NCBI GenBank assembly: GCA_002435785.1
Contig: DIUC01000093.1
Coordinates: 5,589-69,588 of the forward strand
DNA: 64,000 nucleotides
Origin: Saprospiraceae bacterium UBA6168
GTDB taxonomy: Bacteria > Bacteroidota > Bacteroidia > Chitinophagales > Saprospiraceae
Direction: 5' to 3'
Shown here piece after piece: positions 24,174 through 32,483 of the stretch. Within the stretch, counting starts at the first letter, position 1, and the number at the start of each line of letters is the position of its first letter. The translations under genes and the position numbers were made by a program. The notes under the pieces were generated by a model that had not been told where the DNA came from, did no database searches, and saw only the letters and a program-made list of their open reading frames with translations.

Positions 24174-25205
24174 TTATTTTCTGCCATGTTCACTATTCCA
24201 CGTTTCTAATTTTTTATCAAAGCCTTCGTTGAAAATATTTAAATCAAAAACTCTTCTTTCATTATAATTTCTTGAAGAAAAATATGCTGTGTTAGCAAAA
24301 AGGTTTTCTTTGCCTTTTATTTTTTTCTTATAAAAATTTTCTGAACAAACCCAATTCTCACATTGGAAGAGCATTAGGTTAGTGATTTTTCGTTGAACTC
24401 TCTTTTCAGTCTCTTTAAAAAAAGAATTAAAATACCCTTTCACTTTACTTTCATCTTCTTTTGTGTATCCCATTAATAAAACGGATTTTCCTTTGTATGG
24501 AAAAAGAGTAATGAAAATAGATGAAAGCCTATCTAAATCCCTGCCTCCATTTTCCATTTGGTACTTTTTTATTTCATTTGAAGTTTCAAAGTCGTAAAAA
24601 GATGATAGAATTAATTCAACTTTTTCTAAAATCCTATATTTAAAAACAAAGGATTCAGACCCTTTGTCAATATCGCTCCAAATTAGGTTTTTAATAAAAT
24701 CTAAATCTTGAACTGCTAACTTCGTTGAATCAATAGTTTTCCTGAATTGGCTTTTAGCAAATTCATCATCCGATTTGTCAATTAGGCAGGTGAATTGGTC
24801 AATACCAACCATTTTTCTGAATAATTCATTGTAGAATGTCCTAACAGTAAACAACAGGCATGATTGATAATCTTCAAAATTAATTTCTTCTTTTTCAATC
24901 TTCGAGAAAAGGTTCGTGTCATGTTCGTTGCAAAAGCAATTGAACGAGAAAACCTCGTTTATTCCAGTTCTTTTAGGATGAAAAGATGGTGACTTAAAAG
25001 GGTTAACTCGAATTTCCCAAAGGTGATTATCTTTTGCAATAGTGGATAGAATTCCATTTTTTTGCAAAATGTGGGAATTGATTGAGTTCCCAGAACAGTT
25101 TGGATGAAAGCATTTTCTAATTTTCGAAATCGCTGCTTTCTTGCATTCTACGAACTGTTTACTATTTTCAATTTCTTCCTTTTTCATTTCATTGTAGTTG
25201 TTCAT
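24174..25205 (-). CDS. Putative zinc-binding HNH-like (treble-clef) protein
   Basis: 343 residues from the ATG at 25205; a TTG three codons upstream is also in frame. N-terminal zinc-ligand pattern: C32-x4-C37 (CFHPNC), H45 in INSHIL, then C90, C92 and H95-D96 (FNCFCNEHD). Such CxxxxC...SH...C..HD arrays occur in HNH-like nucleases and in unnamed proteins of defence islands. The remaining about 240 residues are helical with no motif I know. Codon and base use is much more AT-rich than flanking housekeeping genes, which suggests acquisition. Nuclease function is inference. Confidence 0.55.
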   Translation of the reverse strand: MNNYNEMKKEEIENSKQFVECKKAAISKIRKCFHPNCSGNSINSHILQKNGILSTIAKDNHLWEIRVNPFKSPSFHPKRTGINEVFSFNCFCNEHDTNLFSKIEKEEINFEDYQSCLLFTVRTFYNELFRKMVGIDQFTCLIDKSDDEFAKSQFRKTIDSTKLAVQDLDFIKNLIWSDIDKGSESFVFKYRILEKVELILSSFYDFETSNEIKKYQMENGGRDLDRLSSIFITLFPYKGKSVLLMGYTKEDESKVKGYFNSFFKETEKRVQRKITNLMLFQCENWVCSENFYKKKIKGKENLFANTAYFSSRNYNERRVFDLNIFNEGFDKKLETWNSEHGRK

Positions 25206-25316
25206 TGAGGTCAAATTCTTTTAAAAATCTTCAACTATCTGCCAAGCCAAAGTGGTTATTTTTTTTATTTTTTTATTTTTTCTTTTTCAGTTGGCAAGAA
25301 CTACTCCACTCCCGAA

Positions 25317-25359
25317 AACGAGTAAGTAAAACCCGCATTGCGCCTTTTACTTACTCGTT
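25317..25359. repeat. Perfect 15-bp-arm hairpin in the 25.2-25.8 kb gap
   Basis: AACGAGTAAGTAAAA (25317-25331) pairs exactly with TTTTACTTACTCGTT (25345-25359), with a 13-base loop. There is no T-run on either side. It marks the border between the AT-rich block and ribB. Otherwise the 25215-25845 gap has no gene I can support and no FMN riboswitch signature. Confidence 0.75.
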
Positions 25360-25670
25360 CTCAGAAAAGCAGCCAATACCATGAAAGACAGCTCCAACTC
25401 AGTAAACTACCAAATCGCCATCATCCATTTGTTTTTTAAGTTCTCCCCTAGTATGCTTCGTAAACCCCAGCGCTCCCTTCCGCCGGGCAGTGTGTAAATC
25501 AACAGCCGCTAAGGTAACACGGTATTTTTATCTCCCAATACATCGCATAAAAAAATTGATAAAAATCAATCAATTTCCCCCGCCAGCGCAGGGTCTTCCC
25601 ATTACGCTGTCGCTGGTTAAGATTTCCTGACTGGAACCAGCCTATTTTGATTAGAACCAGCGCCAAGCCT

Positions 25671-25755
25671 TCTCTCACGCTCTCTCACCCTCTCACCCTC
25701 TCACACGCTCACTTCTCTCACCCTCTCACCGCTCTCACCCGCTCACATTCTCACT
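25671..25755. repeat. CTCTCACC-type simple tandem repeat
   Basis: Degenerate tandem units of CTCTCACCC / CTCACACG over about 85 bp, pyrimidine-rich on the plus strand, about 90 bp before the ribB ATG. Confidence 0.8.
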
Positions 25756-25845
25756 TCAAAATTCCCCGCAACCGATGTAGCTTTGCACCCGAATCGGAAT
25801 AAACTTAAAGGTCACCCCTTTGTTATTTGCGAAAAAATTCGAACC

Positions 25846-27039
25846 ATGTTCCTAACAGATAAAACCGACATGACGCAGTACGAAACGATGCCAACAAATG
25901 GTGAAGCCAACAAATTCAAGCTCAACACCATCACCGAAGCTGTCGAGGACATCCGCAACGGCAAGGTTATTATCGTTGTGGACGACGAAGACCGGGAAAA
26001 CGAAGGCGATTTCATCTGCGCCGCCGAGTGCGTCACCCCGGAAATCATCAATTTCATGGCCACGCACGGGCGTGGTCTTATCTGCACCCCAATAGAAGAA
26101 GACCGGGCCGAGGCGCTTGGCCTCCGCATGATGGTACCTGAAAATACGGCGCTTCACGAAACTGCATTCACAGTCAGCATTGACCTGATTGGGCAGGGCT
26201 GCACGACGGGCATCAGCGCCTATGACCGAGCCACGGGCATCCGGGCACTTGTAAATCCTGACACAAAGCCAGAGGACTTCGCTCGACCAGGCCATATCTT
26301 CCCCCTTCGGGCAAAAAAAGGCGGTGTGTTGCGCCGCACGGGGCATACCGAAGCATCTGTTGACCTCGCCCGAATGGCAGGGTTCAATCCTGTTGGCGTT
26401 TTGGTGGAAATCCTGAACGAAGACGGAACGATGGCCCGTTTACCTGAATTGGTGAAAATTGCGGAGCGATTCCATCTGAAAATCATCAGCATCAAAGACC
26501 TTGTGGCCTACCGAATGGAGACCGAGCGGCTTATCAAGCGGGAGTTTTCCATGCCGTTCAAGAACCGTTTTGGCGAGTTTCAACTCATCGCCTATTCGCA
26601 AGTGCCTGGCGGCGATACGCACCTCGCCATCATCAAGGGAATCTGGCAGCCCGACGAACCCGTGACTGTGCGGGTACATTCGAGCATGGAGGGCAACGAC
26701 CTCCTCAGCATCCTCCTCGACGACTCCGGTTTCCGGCTGGACAAGTCGCTGGAGGCAATTGCAAAGGAAGGTAAAGGCGCCCTCGTGGTCATGCGCCATG
26801 GCGACAAAGACCTCTCGCTCATGGCCTGCCTTCAGCAAATGGCCACCAATTCTGACCATTCGCCCAAGCCCTACCGGGGCCGCCGCAACCAGGAGGTGGA
26901 GCAGCGGGATTACGGCATCGGGGCGCAGATACTGCGTGACCTCGGCATCTCCAAAATCAAGCTGCTTACCAACAACCCGACCCGAAGGATTGGGATGATT
27001 GGGTTTGGGTTGGAGATTGTAGAGGTGGTAGGGGTGTGA
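25846..27039 (+). CDS. ribB: 3,4-dihydroxy-2-butanone-4-phosphate synthase fused to a degenerate GTP cyclohydrolase II domain
   Basis: About 397 residues. The N-terminal half (to about 210) is a normal RibB: DDEDRENEGDFICAAE, THGRGLICTPI, RTGHTEASVDLARMAG. The C-terminal half follows the GCH-II fold (FGEFQLIAYSQVPGGDTHLA, KLLTNNPTRRIGMIGFGLE) but lacks the three zinc cysteines: the usual HSECLTGD...RCDCG region reads HSSMEGNDLLSILLDDSG. The EGRGIGL catalytic loop is also absent. It should therefore make the butanone phosphate but not open GTP, like the RibBX hybrids. Start 25846 chosen; ATGs at 25873 and 25888 are possible. Confidence 0.88.
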   Translation: MFLTDKTDMTQYETMPTNGEANKFKLNTITEAVEDIRNGKVIIVVDDEDRENEGDFICAAECVTPEIINFMATHGRGLICTPIEEDRAEALGLRMMVPENTALHETAFTVSIDLIGQGCTTGISAYDRATGIRALVNPDTKPEDFARPGHIFPLRAKKGGVLRRTGHTEASVDLARMAGFNPVGVLVEILNEDGTMARLPELVKIAERFHLKIISIKDLVAYRMETERLIKREFSMPFKNRFGEFQLIAYSQVPGGDTHLAIIKGIWQPDEPVTVRVHSSMEGNDLLSILLDDSGFRLDKSLEAIAKEGKGALVVMRHGDKDLSLMACLQQMATNSDHSPKPYRGRRNQEVEQRDYGIGAQILRDLGISKIKLLTNNPTRRIGMIGFGLEIVEVVGV

Positions 27040-27043
27040 TTCG

Positions 27044-27090
27044 ATTTCGGATTTCGGATTTCGGATTTCGGATTGCGGATTACGGATTGG
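27044..27090. repeat. GGATTTC heptamer repeat after ribB
   Basis: Seven units of ATTTCGG decaying to ATTGCGG and ATTACGG. The reverse-complement motif (AATCCGC units) appears at 27367-27398 inside the next gene. Confidence 0.8.
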
Positions 27091-27147
27091 GAGACTGCGA
27101 AAATGCCCATGATGAGCATTTTTTTACTACAAGGAATTCGATAATTC

Positions 27148-29184
27148 ATGCAACAAAACGGAATTAACCAAACTTGGCTTGAAAACCAATCCGCTTGGAT
27201 TGCCGATTATTGCGAAGGCCGCAAGTCCTTTATCTATGGCTTGATGCCTCAAACAGCCGTCAACCTGCCCATAACCCAAACTATTTCCATCTTAAAAAAC
27301 CGCCTCGGAGAAGAAGTTTTTCAAAATACAATTGACCCAAACATTGTCAATTACCACCGCCCCCCCAATCCGCAATCCGCAATCCGAGAATCCGCAATCG
27401 CTAACCTCGTTGGCATCAACGTGCGCACCATCCAGTCCTTTTGGAATGTGGTGAAATATGCCTTGACCATCCCCGCCAGCCAGAGCGCAATTCACCTGCT
27501 GCCGATTTGGGAACCGGGCGTGGTGTCGAGCTTGTACGGCATGGCCAGTTGGAACATCAACCCGGAGTTTTTTAGCCAAGAACTGTACGAGGCGTACCCG
27601 CACTTGGACACCGTGGAGCGGCAACTGAAAGCCTGTGTGAACCTGCTCCATGCAATGGGAAAAACGGTGGGCATGGACGTGATTCCGCACACCGACCGCT
27701 ACTCGGAAATCGTGTTGGCAAACCCACATCTTTTTGAGTGGCTGCTTCGCAAAGGGGTTGAAATCATTGACCATAGCAACGATTTGCACGAAAAAGTGCA
27801 GGTTGCCATCCTTGATTTTTTGAAGAAAAACGGCTCAAATGGCGTGAACTACCCCATTGCGGCAGCAGATTTTTTCAGTGAAAATTTTGGCGAAGCCAAC
27901 CGCATACTCGCCCTATTTGGGACAAAAAGCGATTACCACGGTCGGAGCGAGCGACGTGCAGCACTGATGGATTTCCTGTTCCGGCAGGGCTACGAACCTG
28001 CCCCTGCCACCATGGCCCCACCCTATCGGGGGCTTCGGGTGGACGACCGCCCCGAAGCATGTACCATTGACGACCAAGGCCGGGACTGGCGAGACTATGC
28101 CATCATTCACCCAACCCCGGAGTCGAGGGTTTTCGGGCCGCTGACCCGCTTCAAGTTCTACGAAAATAAGAATGATAACGCCGATTGGGAAGTGGATTTC
28201 GAGCAGCCACGACGGGAAGTTTGGCATTATTTCACCGAAAAATACGCCGAGGTCGCCCGTGAGTACGGCTTTGATTTCATGCGGGGCGACATGAGCCACG
28301 TGCAAATGCGGGCCGAGGGCACACCCGCACAGCCAGATGAATTTTACGACCCACTCGGTGCGGTGAAGCGCCGCATCCAGCAAGACAACCCCCGGTTTTA
28401 CTACTTCGCCGAGAGCTTCCTCGCCCCCGCCAATTCGTTGGCCTACGGCGATGAGGTGGACCACCTCGAAGCTGCCGGGGCGGATACCACCCTCGGCGAT
28501 TTGCAAAGCATGGTCGTCGGTTCGCCAGCGTTTTTGCAGAATTTCCGGCTCTACCTTGACATCAAGGACATCCGCCGGGTGACACCCTGCTTCACCATGA
28601 TGACAGGCGACAAGGACGACCCCCGTTTTGACAAGTTTTACAGCGGGGGAAATGAGGCCCGGTTCTTCATCGGACTCTTCCTACCCGACATGCCAAGTTA
28701 CATGGGGCTGGGTTTTGAGTGCCGTGACCTGCACATTGCGCCAGCACCAAACGAGCATTACACGAAGCTGTACGTTTTCAAAATCGGGACAGGGCCGAAG
28801 GCGACGTACGGGCCGTACCAGTGGGGGAAGAACGAGGCGCTTTTTAGCAACTTGTTGAGAATCAGGGAGTTTGCGGAGGATTTTTTACCAAATATCGAAA
28901 ACTGTACGACCCAATGGCTGCTGCCACCGGATGCAACGGGGCATAAAAAAGTGATTGCTTGGACGTTGGTGGAGCAGCCGGAATTGGTTTTTGTGGCGAA
29001 CCTTGACATTGACAACGAAGTAAAAAATGTAAAAATCCCGAACCCAGCAATGGGGCAAACTGGTTGCCAACTACTTTTTTCTACGAAAGAAAAAATGGGC
29101 GACATTTTGATTTTCAATGAGATGAACTTGCATTTGGAGGGTTTGGAGGCTGGAGAATGTAGGGTTTACCAATGCCATGATTAA
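27148..29184 (+). CDS. Alpha-amylase-like (GH13-type) glycoside hydrolase
   Basis: 678 residues, no signal peptide, so cytoplasmic. TIM-barrel motifs: LHAMGKTVGMDVIPHTDRYS (region I-like), YGFDFMRGDMSHVQMR at about 375-390 with the likely nucleophile aspartate, RFYYFAESFLAP at about 415 with the likely acid glutamate, and a divergent fourth region near CFTMMTGDKDDPRFD. The beta-sandwich C-domain ends the protein. Closest to odd amylase/sucrose-type enzymes; the substrate is uncertain. Residues at about 73-84 (NPQSAIRESAIA) are encoded by an inserted AATCCGC repeat, apparently tolerated in frame. Confidence 0.75.
   Translation: MQQNGINQTWLENQSAWIADYCEGRKSFIYGLMPQTAVNLPITQTISILKNRLGEEVFQNTIDPNIVNYHRPPNPQSAIRESAIANLVGINVRTIQSFWNVVKYALTIPASQSAIHLLPIWEPGVVSSLYGMASWNINPEFFSQELYEAYPHLDTVERQLKACVNLLHAMGKTVGMDVIPHTDRYSEIVLANPHLFEWLLRKGVEIIDHSNDLHEKVQVAILDFLKKNGSNGVNYPIAAADFFSENFGEANRILALFGTKSDYHGRSERRAALMDFLFRQGYEPAPATMAPPYRGLRVDDRPEACTIDDQGRDWRDYAIIHPTPESRVFGPLTRFKFYENKNDNADWEVDFEQPRREVWHYFTEKYAEVAREYGFDFMRGDMSHVQMRAEGTPAQPDEFYDPLGAVKRRIQQDNPRFYYFAESFLAPANSLAYGDEVDHLEAAGADTTLGDLQSMVVGSPAFLQNFRLYLDIKDIRRVTPCFTMMTGDKDDPRFDKFYSGGNEARFFIGLFLPDMPSYMGLGFECRDLHIAPAPNEHYTKLYVFKIGTGPKATYGPYQWGKNEALFSNLLRIREFAEDFLPNIENCTTQWLLPPDATGHKKVIAWTLVEQPELVFVANLDIDNEVKNVKIPNPAMGQTGCQLLFSTKEKMGDILIFNEMNLHLEGLEAGECRVYQCHD
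27367..27398. repeat. AATCCGC repeat copy inside the amylase-like gene
   Basis: Units AATCCGC are repeated with one GAG change. This is the inverse of the repeat at 27044-27090. It keeps the reading frame open. Confidence 0.7.
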
Positions 29185-29198
29185 CTTCGCCTCCCATT

Positions 29199-29221
29199 TA
29201 TAATTCAACATTTATCATTAA
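29199..29221. repeat. ATTTATCATT-type simple repeat, copy 3
   Basis: ATTTATAATTCAACATTTATC and following ATT, just before the TTG start of the PLP enzyme. Related to the repeats at 19915 and 20075. Confidence 0.45.
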
Positions 29222-29226
29222 AAAAA

Positions 29227-30387
29227 TTGCACCTATCCGATATCCTCACCCACCTCGGCGAAGACCGTGAAAACTACTTCAATGCCGTCTCGCCGCCCAT
29301 TATCCAGAGCAGCAACTTTGCGTTCCCCAGTTTAGAGCAGTTCCGAAAGGACGTGACCGACGAACTCGCAAACCATATCTACACCCGTGGGAACAACCCA
29401 ACGGTGGAGATTTTGCGGAAAAAACTGGCGGCACTGGAAGGTGCAGAGGATGCCCTCGTGGTATCCAGCGGGGCAGGCGCTACGGCAATGGCGATGCTGG
29501 CCAACCTCAAATCAGGCGACCACGTGGTTTGTGTCAATAATCCTTATTCTTGGACGAAGAACTTGTTGGCTAACTTCCTGCCCCGCTTTGGCGTGAGCCA
29601 TACTTTCGTGGATGGCACGGACGTGGCGAACATCGAGGCGGCCATCCAGCCGAACACGACGTTCCTATACTTGGAAAGCCCGAACACGATGACTTTTGAG
29701 TTGCAGGATTTGCAGGCTTGCGCAATATTGGCGAAGCGCCACGGCATCGTCACGATGATTGACAACAGCAATTGTACCCCGCTCTTCCAGCGCCCGCTCG
29801 AACACGGGATTGACATCGTGATGCACACCGGGACCAAGTACCTCAATGGCCATAGCGATGTGGTTTGCGGGGTCATTTGCAGTAGTTCGGAGATGATTCG
29901 AAGGATTTTCCAAACGGAAATAATGACCCTCGGCAACATCATCGGCCCGCATGATGCTTGGCTGATTATCAGGGGATTGCGCACGCTGGAGCTTCGGGTA
30001 AAGCGCAGTTACGAGAGTGCCACGAGGATTGCCCATTGGCTGGAAAGCCACCCGAAAGTGGAGCGGGTGTTGTTCCCGTTCTTGCCTTCGTTTCCACAGT
30101 TTGAGCTGGCGCAAAAGCAGATGACAGGCTGTGGCGGCCTCATCACCATTTTCCTTAAAACGGATTCCATGGAGCGGGTCGAGGCATTTTTCAATCGGCT
30201 GAAACGCTTTCTTTTTGCCGTATCTTGGGGCGGCCATGAGTCGCTGCTGGTGCCGATGGCTGCGTTCTATGGCGTGCCCGGAAGAGACAACCCGCCCTAC
30301 CCTTTCACGTTGGTTCGGCTGTACATCGGATTGGAAGACCCGTCCTGGCTGATGGAGGACTTGGCGCAGGCGTTGGAGGTGGTGTGA
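29227..30387 (+). CDS. Cys/Met metabolism PLP-dependent enzyme (cystathionine gamma-synthase/lyase type)
   Basis: 386 residues, fold type I PLP enzyme. Seen: YTRGNNPTVEILRKKLAALE, the cofactor-stacking region SSGAGATAMAML, YLESPNTMTFELQDL, the aspartate DNSNCTP, and the Schiff-base lysine in MHTGTKYLNGHSDVV at about 204. Which reaction (synthase, lyase, or gamma-lyase) cannot be told. It begins with TTG at 29227; the N-terminus HLSDILTHLGEDR matches the family, so the TTG is credible. Confidence 0.85.
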   Translation: MHLSDILTHLGEDRENYFNAVSPPIIQSSNFAFPSLEQFRKDVTDELANHIYTRGNNPTVEILRKKLAALEGAEDALVVSSGAGATAMAMLANLKSGDHVVCVNNPYSWTKNLLANFLPRFGVSHTFVDGTDVANIEAAIQPNTTFLYLESPNTMTFELQDLQACAILAKRHGIVTMIDNSNCTPLFQRPLEHGIDIVMHTGTKYLNGHSDVVCGVICSSSEMIRRIFQTEIMTLGNIIGPHDAWLIIRGLRTLELRVKRSYESATRIAHWLESHPKVERVLFPFLPSFPQFELAQKQMTGCGGLITIFLKTDSMERVEAFFNRLKRFLFAVSWGGHESLLVPMAAFYGVPGRDNPPYPFTLVRLYIGLEDPSWLMEDLAQALEVV

Positions 30388-30400
30388 AAGGTTTACACTA

Positions 30401-30781
30401 TCATTGCGGAAGCCTGAACAGCTTTACGACCTGTATTTTGCCTTCTGCATTCATTTTCAGGAAAAGGGAATCAGGGGTAAGTTCGAGTATCTGCACCGAT
30501 TTTTCGGTGGAAGCTTCATTGACCGTATCCAAGGTGAGGAGCAAATTGCCATTGACCGAGAAAGTGCCGGCTTCTCGGTAATTGAGGGTACTCCGATAAT
30601 GGTAGTAGCCATTGTTGAAGAACTCAAACCCAACCTCTGCAGGCGACACAGGTATCGGCATGTCGTCTTCCAACAGGGCTGATGCCTGCCATTTGCCCAC
30701 AAGTTTTTCTTCCTGCATATTAGAGCAGGCAAACAACAGAAAAATGACCGCTATCACCCCCATCCAACTCAATCCTTTCAT
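30401..30781 (-). CDS. Lipocalin-like lipoprotein
   Basis: 126 residues with a lipoprotein signal (VIAVIFLLFACSNMQ; cysteine at about 19). The mature part starts EEKLVGKWQASAL, typical of small lipocalin-like DUF proteins of Bacteroidota, and consists of strands such as FEFFNNGYYHYRST and SLFLKMNAEGK. Converges with the PLP enzyme gene, 13 bp apart. Ligand unknown. Confidence 0.75.
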   Translation of the reverse strand: MKGLSWMGVIAVIFLLFACSNMQEEKLVGKWQASALLEDDMPIPVSPAEVGFEFFNNGYYHYRSTLNYREAGTFSVNGNLLLTLDTVNEASTEKSVQILELTPDSLFLKMNAEGKIQVVKLFRLPQ

Positions 30782-30799
30782 ATTTGCTCATTTTGGCCG

Positions 30800-32206
30800 T
30801 CAGCCATGTAATATTGGGTACAAGAACAAAAAGGTCAAAGCACCGGCCAGGAAGCCAATGAAGGCTAACCAAGCGATATTCTTTAAATACCAGATAAAAT
30901 CTATCCGCTCCATGCCCATCGCTGCCACACCAGCCGCCGAGCCGATTATGAGCATACTGCCACCGGTACCAGCCGTAAATGCTATCAACTGCCAAAGCTT
31001 GTCATCCATCGGGAATTGGTCCATCGGGTACATGCCCATGACGGCGGCCACGAGCGGCACGTTGTCAATAATGGCAGATAGTACCCCAAGCAGGATGACC
31101 ACAATATCCGTGTTTGGCACGGCTTGTTGGAGGTGCTCGGCCATGGACATGAGCAGCCCGACCGGATGGCCATCGGCGTGGGTCGTGCTTACCACCGACT
31201 CAAGGGCTGCCACCGCCAGCAAGATGCCGAGGAAGAACAAAATGCTCGACATTTCAATCTTGCTCAGGGCATACCGGGCGCTGTACAAGTGTTTGCGTTC
31301 TTCATAAAACTCGTCGCCGGGATGGATGAACTCGGAGGCGAACCACACTACCCCAAGCGAAACCATCATGCCCATGTACGGGGGCAGGTGCGTAAGCTGC
31401 TTGAATACTGGCACAAAAACCAAACCTGCAATGCCCAAAATCAACATTGCTTTGCTGCTCAAAAGTTGCTGGCGTTCCTCGCTTGCAGTAACGTCACCGC
31501 TACCCAAATGCACATTGCCCCGAAAAGTGGGCATCAGTGATGCGATTAACAATGGTAGTCCAAGGCATACAATGGACGGAAGAAAAACATCTTCTATCAA
31601 ACCGAGTGAAGATACCTTTTTGCCAATCCAAAGCATGGTGGTAGTGACATCCCCGATGGGCGACCAAGCCCCGCCTGCGTTGGCAGCGATGACTACGAAG
31701 CTGACGTACCAAAGCCGCTCCTGACGGGTGGGCACCAATTTGCGCAGTAGGGAAACCATGACGATGGTGGTGGTCAAGTTGTCGAGTACCGAAGAAAGGA
31801 AAAAGGCGATGATGCAAATCAGCCAGAGCAGCTTTACCTTTTTTGTGGTTCGGATTCGGTTGGTGATGACGGAGAACCCACGATGCAGGTCAACCAACTC
31901 CACAATAACCATAGCACCGATGAGAAAGAACAGGATTTCGGCGATTTTACCGACATGGTGCAGCAGGACGCCCTCAATTTCGCCACCTTGGTGTGCAGCG
32001 TCAACAACCCCGAGGCCACTTAGTGCAATAATGGCCCAAAGCAGCGACCCAGTTAAAATGGCGGGCACGGTTTTGTCCAATTTCAAGGGATGTTCCAGCA
32101 CGATGGCTGCGTAACCGATGATAAAAATGACGACGATTGTAGCAATCATGTTTGAAAAAATTGAAGTAGCAATGTTCCAAAATCCGGCGAATTTCCATGG
32201 TTCCAT
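30800..32206 (-). CDS. nhaD: NhaD-type sodium:proton antiporter
   Basis: 468 residues with about twelve membrane segments. Typical NhaD stretches are EHPLKLDKTVPAILTG, LDNLTTTIVMVSLLRKL, NAGGAWSPIGDVTTTMLWI, SAIIDNVPLVAAVMGMYP and the ending MERIDFIWYLKNIAWLAF. The charged residues of both re-entrant loops (DNLTT, DNVPL) are present. Exports Na+ or Li+ in exchange for H+ at alkaline pH; in agreement with a marine or brackish life style but not proof. The lipoprotein gene follows 18 bp downstream. Confidence 0.92.
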   Translation of the reverse strand: MEPWKFAGFWNIATSIFSNMIATIVVIFIIGYAAIVLEHPLKLDKTVPAILTGSLLWAIIALSGLGVVDAAHQGGEIEGVLLHHVGKIAEILFFLIGAMVIVELVDLHRGFSVITNRIRTTKKVKLLWLICIIAFFLSSVLDNLTTTIVMVSLLRKLVPTRQERLWYVSFVVIAANAGGAWSPIGDVTTTMLWIGKKVSSLGLIEDVFLPSIVCLGLPLLIASLMPTFRGNVHLGSGDVTASEERQQLLSSKAMLILGIAGLVFVPVFKQLTHLPPYMGMMVSLGVVWFASEFIHPGDEFYEERKHLYSARYALSKIEMSSILFFLGILLAVAALESVVSTTHADGHPVGLLMSMAEHLQQAVPNTDIVVILLGVLSAIIDNVPLVAAVMGMYPMDQFPMDDKLWQLIAFTAGTGGSMLIIGSAAGVAAMGMERIDFIWYLKNIAWLAFIGFLAGALTFLFLYPILHG

Positions 32207-32440
32207 GCCCGTTTGAGCATAAACGTGGCGAATTTAGGCTAATCTATCATCCCACCTATTTTATTGTTGTTTTTTTTGAAAAGGCGTGATTCCGACTTGG
32301 TTGAAGGGGCCAGCTCGTTCATCTTCAAAGGGAAGGATAGTACTTGACCAAATCTTAATTTAGATTGCCATTGCAAGCATAAAAAAGGAAATGACGCTAA
32401 TTTGCCGCCGAAACATCAAATCAAACCAGCAGTTTAGGCG

Positions 32441-32448
32441 TACATTTG
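32441..32448 (+). promoter_or_regulatory. -7 box for the propeller protein gene
   Basis: TACATTTG (then C) fits TAnnTTTG, 36 bp before the ATG at 32484. The upstream in-frame ATG at 32391 would lie before this promoter, which supports the shorter start. Confidence 0.45.
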
Positions 32449-32483
32449 CCCAAAAGCAAATACAAACATACCTCCCGACCGCT

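Noticed and set aside
25480..25645. FMN riboswitch before ribB
   Set aside because: GC-rich hairpin-like bits exist, but the conserved RFN blocks (AGGGTGAAATTCCC and GAAATTCCGA type) are absent.
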